Below are positions 58,057 to 64,000 of a DNA stretch of 64,000 bases, piece after piece. The translations under genes and the position numbers were made by a program. The notes under the pieces are model-generated. The model was not told where the DNA came from. It did not search any database and saw nothing but the letters and a program-made list of their open reading frames with translations. The number at the start of each line of letters is the position of its first letter. The first letter of the stretch is position 1. Origin of the DNA: Leifsonia shinshuensis (GTDB lineage Bacteria > Actinomycetota > Actinomycetes > Actinomycetales > Microbacteriaceae); NCBI RefSeq assembly GCF_031456835.1, contig NZ_JAVDVK010000001.1, forward strand, positions 1,054,001 to 1,118,000, in the 5' to 3' direction.

Positions 58057-59310
58057 ATGCAGACGCATGACGTGGTCGTGATCGGTGCCGGGCTGGCGGG
58101 TCTGCGGTGTGCCGCCGAACTGGCGGCCCGCGGCCGCGGCGTGGTCGTGCTCGAGGCGTCGGATCGCGTCGGCGGGCGCCAACGGACCGACCGCGTCGAC
58201 GGTTTCACCCTCGACCGCGGGTTCCATGTCCTGAACACCGCGTATCCGGCCGTCCGGGCGGCGGTCGATGTGGAGAGCCTCTCCGTCGAGGCGTTCCCGA
58301 CCGCGGTCCGGGTTCGCCGCACGGATGGGGCCATGGCCACCCTCGCGCATCCGCTTCGGCATCCGAACCTGATTCCGGCGACGCTCGCCAGTGGTCTCGT
58401 GACACCGGGCGAGTTCGTCGGGCTGGTCCGCTGGCTCGGGCCGATGCTCCTCCGGCCCCGCGCTGCGGTCGGTCGCCCCGACCGCACCATCGGGGAGGCC
58501 TGGGATGCCGTTGGCCTCACCGGGCCGCTGCGCACCGAGGTGCTCTCGCCGTTCTTCTCGGGAGTTCTCGCCGACTCGTCGGATTCGACGTCCGACACGT
58601 ACGTGCGCCTTCTCGCCCGGTCGTTCCTCCCTGCGGCGGCGGGACTGCCCCGCGACGGCATCACCGCGCTCCCGACGGCGCTCGCCTCGCGCGCCCGCGC
58701 GGCGGGAGCCGACATCCGGGTCGGCCGCGCCGTGAGCCGAATGCAGCGACGGGATGGGCTCTGGGAGGTGGAGGCGGCCGGCGAGGGGACCCTGTTCGCG
58801 CGCGACGTGGTCGTGGCCGTGGGCGCGGAGGCGCTCGACGGACTCGTGGATGCGCCCGCCCCATCCACTCGAGGATTGCAGACGTGGTGGTTCGCGACCG
58901 AAGAACCCCCGGCGTCCGCTTATCTGACGGTCGACGCCGCTCGCGAGGGTCCGATCGTCAACGCGCTGGCGATCTCCGCCACGATCCCCGAGGCGGCGCC
59001 TTCCGGCCACCACCTCGTCCAGGCGACCTGCCTGTGGGTTCCCGGGCGCGAGGCGAGCGAGAGCGACGTGCGCGCCCAGCTGCTGCCGTTGTACGGCCGG
59101 GCCGCGGCGTCGTGGCGGCTCCTGCGCCGGGACGACATCCCGCACGCGCTTCCCGCACTGCCCCCGCCGATGCGGCGGTCGTCCCCCGCTCGCATCGGCC
59201 CCGGCCTGCACCTCGCGGGCGACCACCGCGAGACGCCGTCGATCCAGGGGGCGCTGCACTCGGGGGTGCGGGCGGCGAGGTCGGTGCTCGCGGGGACGCT
59301 GGCGGATTGA
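58057..59310 (+). CDS. FAD-dependent amine-oxidase-type oxidoreductase (phytoene-desaturase-like)
   Basis: A 417-residue flavoprotein. The dinucleotide motif VVVIGAGLAGLRCAAELAARGRGVVVLEASDRVGGRQRTD is at about 5-44, and the C-terminal FAD segment GLHLAGDHRETPSIQGALHSGVRAARSVL is near the end. It belongs to the protoporphyrinogen/phytoene/amine oxidase fold; the substrate cannot be read from sequence, and no carotenoid or haem genes are nearby. Start chosen at the ATG at 58057 on the basis of the motif position and the TACACT box. Confidence 0.85.
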   Translation: MQTHDVVVIGAGLAGLRCAAELAARGRGVVVLEASDRVGGRQRTDRVDGFTLDRGFHVLNTAYPAVRAAVDVESLSVEAFPTAVRVRRTDGAMATLAHPLRHPNLIPATLASGLVTPGEFVGLVRWLGPMLLRPRAAVGRPDRTIGEAWDAVGLTGPLRTEVLSPFFSGVLADSSDSTSDTYVRLLARSFLPAAAGLPRDGITALPTALASRARAAGADIRVGRAVSRMQRRDGLWEVEAAGEGTLFARDVVVAVGAEALDGLVDAPAPSTRGLQTWWFATEEPPASAYLTVDAAREGPIVNALAISATIPEAAPSGHHLVQATCLWVPGREASESDVRAQLLPLYGRAAASWRLLRRDDIPHALPALPPPMRRSSPARIGPGLHLAGDHRETPSIQGALHSGVRAARSVLAGTLAD

Positions 59311-59334
59311 AGTGCCGGGTCGAGGCTTGGAGAA

Positions 59335-59724
59335 TCAGCGAGGAATCGCGACGTCGATCAGAGCAATGGCGATGATGAACGCGATGACCTCCAGGACTAT
59401 GCCCACGAGCGGGATCCACCAGGTGTGCGCGCCGGTGCGGCCGCGACGCGCCAGCGCCACCGAGCTCGCCACGAGAGCGATGATCGTCGCCGCCGGCACG
59501 ACCCAGGTGCTGAGGCCGACGAGCGCGAAGTCGCACGCACTCGGGTCTGCTGAGCACGCTGCAACGTTCATCTGGGTGAGCAGCACAGCGAAGGAGAACG
59601 CAGCTCCGACCATCAGGCCGATAGCGAGCAGCGCGATGGTCGCCGACAGGTCTCCGCTACCGCTGCGAGCGGGCGGACGGCCACTGAAGCGCGGGCCGAA
59701 GTCATCGTCCGGATCGTAGGACAC
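59335..59724 (-). CDS. Three-helix membrane protein, unknown
   Basis: A 129-residue protein. The N-terminal 25 residues are acidic and Gly/Pro-rich (SYDPDDDFGPRFSGRPPARS). Three helices follow at about 28-50, 70-91 and 103-125. A pair of Cys lies in the loop CSADPSAC at about 57-64. It starts at the GTG at 59724 with GGGGGAG upstream; a longer frame to 59775 has no such site. No family recognised. Confidence 0.72.
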   Translation of the reverse strand: MSYDPDDDFGPRFSGRPPARSGSGDLSATIALLAIGLMVGAAFSFAVLLTQMNVAACSADPSACDFALVGLSTWVVPAATIIALVASSVALARRGRTGAHTWWIPLVGIVLEVIAFIIAIALIDVAIPR

Positions 59725-59807
59725 ATCTCCCCCAGGTGGCTCGCGATGCTCCACCCACCCTAGTGAGCTATCCACTCCGACATGAGCGGGCCAGCGGGAT
59801 GCGCTGC

Positions 59808-59813
59808 CATGAT
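59808..59813 (+). promoter_or_regulatory. Candidate -10 box, leaderless start of the methyltransferase
   Basis: CATGAT ends seven bases before the ATG at 59821. It supports that start over ATG codons at 59782, 59809 and 59812. Confidence 0.3.
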
Positions 59814-59820
59814 GAGCCGT

Positions 59821-60525
59821 ATGACCGCCTACGACACGATCGCCGAGGGCTACGCAGCACTCAACGCGACGAGCCTCCTCAACGAGTACTACAACCGGCC
59901 GGCTCTCGCGGAGCTCGCCGGCGACGTGGCCGGCCGCAGGGTCCTCGACGTCGGATGCGGTTCGGGTCCGATCCTGGCCGATCTTCGCGATCGCGGCGCC
60001 ATCGTGACGGGTGTCGACTCGAGCGCGGGGATGCTCGACCAGGCACGGGCGCGCCTTGGCAGCGACATCGATCTGCGGGTCGCCGACCTCGCCGAGCCGC
60101 TGCCGTTCGAGGACGACACCTTCGACGACGTGATCGCGTCACAGGTGCTCCACTATCTGAAGGACTGGGGGCCGAGCCTCGCGGAGATCCATCGCATCCT
60201 GAAGCCCGGCGGGCGCCTCATCGTCTCCGAGGAGCACCCGTCCGCGATCTTCTTCTCGGACCGGCTCTCCGGCGGCGACCGCGAGTACTTCGGGATCCAC
60301 GAGCGCACCGAGGAGTGGACGCTGGGCGACCAGACGGCCACGCTCACCTTCTGGGACCGACCCTTGCACGCGATGACCGACGCGTTCGCGGCGGCAGGCT
60401 TCCGCATCTCGGCGATCTCCGAACCGGCTCCCGCGCCGGAGGCGTTCGACCGCTTCCCGGAGATTCGCAAACACGAGAGCGGGCGCTTCCTCGCGTTCAT
60501 CCTGTTCGTGCTCGAAGCGCGCTGA
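59821..60525 (+). CDS. Class I SAM-dependent methyltransferase
   Basis: A 234-residue soluble enzyme. The SAM site VLDVGCGSGPILADLRDRG is at about 41-59 (motif I), VTGVDSS follows, FDDVIASQVLHYLKDW is motif IV-like, and LKPGGRLIVSEEHPSAIFF is the post-motif. The MTAYDTIAEGYAALN start is typical of small methyltransferases near the UbiE/MenG type, but no quinone gene is near, so the substrate is unknown. The first ATG at 59782 would add 13 residues with no conservation signal. Confidence 0.85.
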   Translation: MTAYDTIAEGYAALNATSLLNEYYNRPALAELAGDVAGRRVLDVGCGSGPILADLRDRGAIVTGVDSSAGMLDQARARLGSDIDLRVADLAEPLPFEDDTFDDVIASQVLHYLKDWGPSLAEIHRILKPGGRLIVSEEHPSAIFFSDRLSGGDREYFGIHERTEEWTLGDQTATLTFWDRPLHAMTDAFAAAGFRISAISEPAPAPEAFDRFPEIRKHESGRFLAFILFVLEAR

Positions 60526-60563
60526 GCCCGCTGGGCCGCTACGATCACCCTCGGGGAGGAACG

Positions 60564-61073
60564 ATGACGCTCAGACCGCACAGGATGACGGTGCGCATCG
60601 CGCTCAGCGCAATGGCCGTGTGCTGCGCACTCGCCGTGACGGGATGCACGACGCCGCCGGTTGCGAGACCGCATTCTGACGCGCCGAAGCCGACACCGAC
60701 AACAACGACGGCGCCGGTGTTCTCGGACCCGCGCGACCGCATCGGCGAGAGTTGTGCGGTTCTCGCGGCAGTGGACACGGAGCTCCAGAACGCAACCCTG
60801 CAGCACGCGAAGGGCGCACTTTCGGACGCGCAGTTCGTCGCGATCGTGAATACGGCGCCGACGACGCTGCAGATGCTGAAGATGCTTGTGAGCCACGGGC
60901 TGGAGAGTGATGTCGGGGCGCTCCTGGCGGACACCACGATCACGCCCCCGGCCGTCTCCGGCGAGACCTTCGATCCGTGGGGCGAGCCGTTCCGCGGCGA
61001 CATGCTCCACGCCGTCTCGTCCTGCAGCCAAAACGGCACGCCGATGGGCGTGCTCATACCGGGCAACGGCTGA
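60564..61073 (+). CDS. Putative lipoprotein
   Basis: A 169-residue exported protein with a signal peptide and lipobox VTGC (Cys at about 29). A Thr/Pro stretch follows (KPTPTTTTAPVF), then a soluble domain with two further Cys residues (SCAVL, SSCSQ) that may form a disulfide. The ATG follows GGGGAGGAACG; a TACGAT box is at 60540-60545. No family recognised. Confidence 0.75.
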   Translation: MTLRPHRMTVRIALSAMAVCCALAVTGCTTPPVARPHSDAPKPTPTTTTAPVFSDPRDRIGESCAVLAAVDTELQNATLQHAKGALSDAQFVAIVNTAPTTLQMLKMLVSHGLESDVGALLADTTITPPAVSGETFDPWGEPFRGDMLHAVSSCSQNGTPMGVLIPGNG

Positions 61074-61115
61074 TCGTGTAGCCGGCGCCACTTCCACGCG
61101 GGATCCGCGCCCCAG

Positions 61116-61121
61116 TACCGT
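61116..61121 (+). promoter_or_regulatory. Candidate -10 box, leaderless start of the epoxide hydrolase
   Basis: TACCGT ends seven bases before the ATG at 61129; no Shine-Dalgarno is present. This is the same spacing as for the DUF2127 gene. Confidence 0.35.
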
Positions 61122-61128
61122 AGCCGTG

Positions 61129-62253
61129 ATGAGCATCGACGACTTCAGCATCCACCTGTCCGACGACCTGCTCGACGATCTGCGCGCCCGGCTCGCGGCC
61201 ACCCGGTACGTCGCCCCGCTCGGTGAGGGCGCCTGGGAGGCCGGCGCAGGCGGCACGGCGCTGAAGGGGCTGGTGGATGCGTGGCTCGCGTTCGACTGGC
61301 GGGCGCAGGAGGAGCGACTGAACTCCTACGACCAGCACCTCGCCGACGTCGGCGGCCACCGCATCCACTTCGTCCGCATCCCGGCGGCCGGCTCGGCGGA
61401 GACGCGCGTGCCGCTCCTGCTGCTGCACGGCTGGCCCAGCGCGTACACGGAGTACCTGCCGCTGGCCGAGCGGCTCGCCCATCCTGCCGGTTTCGGCTCC
61501 GACGCCCGGATCGCCTTCGACGTCGTGGTGCCGTCGCTGCCCGGTTTCGTGTTCTCGGAGCTCCCCGAGCCTCCGCTCACCCGGCAGGCCATCGCGCGCG
61601 ACCTGCACGAACTGATGACCTCGGTGCTCGGCTACGACCGCTATGCGGCCTTCGGAGGCGATATCGGCGGCGGTGCGGCGACCTGGCTTGGTGCCGACCA
61701 CGCCGATCAGGTGATCGGCGTGCAGTTGATCCACGGACCCTTCCCCACGGACGACGAACCGCAGAGCGACGAGGAGCGCGCCTACCTGGACGCCGTCGCC
61801 GCCTACGACTCCGCCGACGGCGGCTACAGCGAGATCATGGCCACCCGGCCCGACACCATCGCCGCGGCCCTCGCCGACTCCCCCGCCGGCCTGATCGCCT
61901 GGATCGCCGACAAGTGGCAGGCCTGGGTCGACGGCGACCTGGATGCGGTCATCCCCCGGGATGCGCTGCTGACGATCGCGACGCTCTACTGGGCGACGGG
62001 GACCATCGGCTCCTCCTTCCGCCAGTACTACGACTACGACTCCAACCCGCCCCGACCGCCGATCACCGCACCGCTGGGCGTGCTGCTCAGCCGCGAGCCG
62101 GTGATGGACGGCTACCCCCGCTCCTTCGCCGAGCGCGCCGCGACGGATGTGCGCTCGTTCGAGCGCGCCCCGCACGGCGGCCACTTCCTCGGCCTCGAGC
62201 AGCCGGACCTGGCAGCCGACCGCATCCGCGCATTCTTCGCCGGGCTGGCCTGA
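61129..62253 (+). CDS. Epoxide hydrolase family alpha/beta hydrolase
   Basis: A 374-residue soluble enzyme of the epoxide hydrolase N-terminal family, with a lid region at about 1-80 (FSIHLSDDLLDDLRARLAATRYV) and an alpha/beta core. The oxyanion-hole motif is LLLLHGWPSAYTEYLPLAERL near 96-116. The catalytic Asp is in FGGDIGGGAATWL (GGDxG type), the late His is in APHGGHFLGLEQPDL, and conserved acidic and Tyr residues occur in the cap. The natural epoxide or ester is unknown. Start fits the epoxide-hydrolase N terminus and the -10 spacing. Confidence 0.87.
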   Translation: MSIDDFSIHLSDDLLDDLRARLAATRYVAPLGEGAWEAGAGGTALKGLVDAWLAFDWRAQEERLNSYDQHLADVGGHRIHFVRIPAAGSAETRVPLLLLHGWPSAYTEYLPLAERLAHPAGFGSDARIAFDVVVPSLPGFVFSELPEPPLTRQAIARDLHELMTSVLGYDRYAAFGGDIGGGAATWLGADHADQVIGVQLIHGPFPTDDEPQSDEERAYLDAVAAYDSADGGYSEIMATRPDTIAAALADSPAGLIAWIADKWQAWVDGDLDAVIPRDALLTIATLYWATGTIGSSFRQYYDYDSNPPRPPITAPLGVLLSREPVMDGYPRSFAERAATDVRSFERAPHGGHFLGLEQPDLAADRIRAFFAGLA

Positions 62254-62291
62254 CGGTCGCGGGCTTTGCGGCATCCGGAGACCCACCTCGC

Positions 62292-62297
62292 TAGAGT
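62292..62297 (+). promoter_or_regulatory. Candidate -10 box, leaderless start of the 84-residue membrane protein
   Basis: TAGAGT ends seven bases before the ATG at 62305. No Shine-Dalgarno is seen. Confidence 0.35.
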
Positions 62298-62304
62298 CGG
62301 CGTC

Positions 62305-62559
62305 ATGGGGGAACGTCAGGGAGAACCGCGCTGGTTCCGTGTGGCCTTCGGGAAGCCCCGGACCTGGAACGGCGTGGTCTGGCTCGCGCTCGCTGCGTGC
62401 TGGTTCGCCGTCTCGATCGTGGACGGCGGCCAACCGTGGCGATATCTTCTCGCCGCGCTCTGGGCGGTGCTGGGTGGAGTGGTGCTGACGGTCGCCGTCC
62501 GCGACCGTCGCCACGCCGGCGGGGCGTACGCTCCGCCCGTCGTCGAGCGGCAGGACTGA
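62305..62559 (+). CDS. Small two-helix membrane protein, unknown
   Basis: An 84-residue protein with two helices (about 22-36, VVWLALAACWFAVSI, and 44-63, WRYLLAALWAVLGGVVLTVAV) and charged ends (GERQGEPRW...; RDRRHAG). The ATG at 62305 is preferred over an in-frame ATG at 62266, which has no promoter or ribosome site. Its stop is followed at once by the GTG of the next gene. No family recognised. Confidence 0.65.
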   Translation: MGERQGEPRWFRVAFGKPRTWNGVVWLALAACWFAVSIVDGGQPWRYLLAALWAVLGGVVLTVAVRDRRHAGGAYAPPVVERQD

Positions 62560-62982
62560 GTGCCGGCCATGCGTCGGCCATCGAGCACGCAGCGAATCGC
62601 CGTCGCTGCGATGGCTCTGTATGCGCTGACGCTGACCGGGTGCACCCAGGCGAGGATGTGCGGAGAGGAGATCACGCCGGCGCCACGCATCACGGTCGAT
62701 GTGCACTCGTGGGTCACGGCGCATCCGGAGACCAACGTGCGCGTGTGCGCCGAGGGGAGCTGCCTCACCGGGTACAACGTCGTCGCATTCACCATGGACG
62801 AGCCGTCGACCCTGCCACACGACGGCGACAGCATGGCGCTCACCGCCGAGGCAGTGCAAGGTACGGACGCGGTCCAGTCGTTCCGTACGACCGCGCGACT
62901 CGTTCACAACCAGTGCGGGCAGGAAGGCTTGTGGCTGCGGATGGACGCCAGCGGTCGGTTCTCGACCACATCGCCGCAGTAG
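62560..62982 (+). CDS. Putative small lipoprotein
   Basis: A 140-residue exported protein with a signal peptide and lipobox TLTGC (Cys at about 28). Four more Cys occur (MCGEE, VCAEGSC, NQCGQ), which suggests one or two disulfides outside the cell. The GTG abuts the previous stop with GGCAGGA in front, so it is probably coupled to it; an ATG at 62569 is an alternative. Function unknown. Confidence 0.7.
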   Translation: MPAMRRPSSTQRIAVAAMALYALTLTGCTQARMCGEEITPAPRITVDVHSWVTAHPETNVRVCAEGSCLTGYNVVAFTMDEPSTLPHDGDSMALTAEAVQGTDAVQSFRTTARLVHNQCGQEGLWLRMDASGRFSTTSPQ

Positions 62983-62994
62983 CGGCGGGCCGTC

Positions 62995-63858
62995 TCAACG
63001 GAGTCGTGGCCGTCTCCAGAGGTCGGCGGGTGTAGCTCCTGCGCGGAATCCGAACGTCTCCGCGAGGATGACGGCCTCCGGGAAGTTGGCGGCGAGCGCG
63101 TCCGGTGTGTGAGCGTCGCTTGCGAAACTGATCGCCCGACCCCCTTCCTCGGCCCACCACTGCGGCACCCACGACCAGAGCCGTCGCGTGTTCAGCTCGA
63201 GCGCCCGGCCGCTGTCGGCGATCGCGCGCATCGCGTGGCGGATGAGGCCCTCGAACCGTCGCGGGTCGAATGGACCGGCTTCTTCCGCCGGCCAGTGACG
63301 GAGGGCGTAGTCGATGTGGGTGAACACGTCGAACGCGTCCGAGCCCGCCACCATGACCGGGATCTCAGCGAGGTATGCGGTCATCACGTCTGCTGCAGGG
63401 TGTTCCTGCAGCAGCCTGCTCGGTTCCGCGCGACCGCCGCCCATGTCCAGGGTGTGCAGCGATCCGTTGATCCGATCGAAACGGTCCAGGTCCACCAGGG
63501 CGCGGGCCTCCGCCTCGAACAGGTGCGGCTGCCCGAACTCGACGCCCGTGAAGATGCCGAGCTCGGGGAACTCGCGGCGCATACGGTCGATGTCGTCGAA
63601 GTAGCCGTCGACGTCGAAGGGCTCGAACTCCATGAGGCCGTCCGGCTGCACATAGTGCCGCTGGTGCGGCATCAGGTCGCCCGGCTCCGCGCGCCAGGTG
63701 CCCGGAATGTCCAAGTGCTCGGTGAAGAAAAGCGCGGGTAAACCGATTCGGATCGCTTGTTCGCAGGTCTCCCGCATGCGACCGACGGCGGCGGAGTGCG
63801 GTCCGCCGGTGTCCCAGGACCATTCGCTGTGGACGTGGCTGTCAGCGGGCAAGACCAT
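62995..63858 (-). CDS. PHP-domain phosphatase, histidinol-phosphatase-like
   Basis: A 287-residue metal-dependent hydrolase of the PHP superfamily. The metal motif DSHVHSEWSWD is at 6-16, FFTEHLDIPG near 44, GVEFGQPHL near 105, NGSLHTLDMG near 131, FTHIDYALRHWP near 175, and SFASDAHTPDALA near 245 completes the three-metal site. HisK-type histidinol phosphatases share this layout, but no his gene is near, so another phosphate ester is possible. Start at the ATG at 63858. Confidence 0.85.
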   Translation of the reverse strand: MVLPADSHVHSEWSWDTGGPHSAAVGRMRETCEQAIRIGLPALFFTEHLDIPGTWRAEPGDLMPHQRHYVQPDGLMEFEPFDVDGYFDDIDRMRREFPELGIFTGVEFGQPHLFEAEARALVDLDRFDRINGSLHTLDMGGGRAEPSRLLQEHPAADVMTAYLAEIPVMVAGSDAFDVFTHIDYALRHWPAEEAGPFDPRRFEGLIRHAMRAIADSGRALELNTRRLWSWVPQWWAEEGGRAISFASDAHTPDALAANFPEAVILAETFGFRAGATPADLWRRPRLR

Positions 63859-63963
63859 AGCGGGATCGTAGTCCGTCGGTCCCGAGCCCCGAGCTCAAAC
63901 GAGATTCATGGCCACTCTCTACGCGTCATCCCTGAGAGGGACGAGGCGACCCTCGTCGCCCAG

Positions 63964-63969
63964 TAGCTT
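63964..63969 (+). promoter_or_regulatory. Candidate -10 box at the right edge
   Basis: TAGCTT ends six bases before the ATG at 63976, the same leaderless arrangement as in five other places in this region. Confidence 0.3.
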
Positions 63970-63975
63970 GGCCCC

Positions 63976-64000
63976 ATGTCCACGACTTTCGCGCCGCTGC
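63976..64000 (+). CDS. Possible start of a gene that continues past the window
   Basis: ATG at 63976 opens MSTTFAPL and the frame runs to the end of the window. Only eight codons are visible, so nothing can be said about the product. It is listed because a TAGCTT box stands at the leaderless spacing and because the 117 bases before it hold no other gene. Confidence 0.35.

Overview
The window is a stretch of actinobacterial chromosome. The DNA is very GC-rich and starts often use GTG or TTG. Three traits point to Microbacteriaceae, probably near Leifsonia: an actinobacterial IHF (mIHF) domain, PriA with decayed helicase motifs, and a gene order that broadly follows Mycobacterium tuberculosis (pyr-carAB-mihF/gmk-rpoZ-coaBC-metK-priA-fmt; aroB/aroC-mltG-ruvX-alaS; relA-secDF-yajC-ruvBAC-yebC-pdxST; HIT-thrS). 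The genus is an inference from memory of such genomes, not from a search.

Layout. 1-15.3 kb (minus strand): a pyrimidine and core-metabolism block transcribed pyrR-pyrB-pyrC-membrane protein-carA-carB-pyrF-gmk-rpoZ-coaBC-metK-priA-fmt. Most genes overlap by 1-8 bp, and a PyrR-type RNA hairpin precedes pyrR. 15.4-28.4 kb (minus): efp-nusB-DsbA-like lipoprotein; shikimate genes aroE-aroC-aroK-aroB-DUF3052-like-aroQ; mltG, ruvX, alaS, two small membrane proteins, rpsD. 28.6-35.5 kb: rarA, a cyclophilin, a DUF349 protein, an orphan AbiEi-like protein, the stringent-response enzyme Rel and a rhodanese. 35.5-41.9 kb (minus): yajC-secD-secF, ruvC-ruvA-ruvB, yebC. 41.9-50.7 kb: a cyclic-nucleotide-domain/thioredoxin-reductase-like fusion; a vitamin B6 block (pdxS-pdxT-kinase, divergent MocR regulator and pdxY); then a HIT hydrolase with thrS. 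50.9-64 kb: an accessory region of single genes on both strands: a GH25 lysozyme with cell-wall-binding repeats, an antiporter, a universal stress protein, small membrane proteins, lipoproteins, an S51 peptidase, an FAD oxidoreductase, a methyltransferase, an epoxide hydrolase and a PHP-family phosphatase.

No gap between genes exceeds 300 bp. I see no tRNA or rRNA gene, transposase, integrase or CRISPR array. Two large perfect palindromes sit at operon ends (15.4 and 48.0 kb), and two hairpins resemble ordinary terminators (27.7 and 53.2 kb). Several genes in the last 10 kb look leaderless, with a TANNNT-like box 6-7 bases before the start codon.

I found no convincing undescribed multi-gene system. 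The best leads are a shikimate dehydrogenase with a 130-residue acidic then Lys/Ala-rich N-terminal extension, the mIHF-guanylate kinase fusion, the PyrR hairpin next to the pyrR ribosome-binding site, the two palindromes, and a P-loop kinase of unknown substrate in the pdxST operon.
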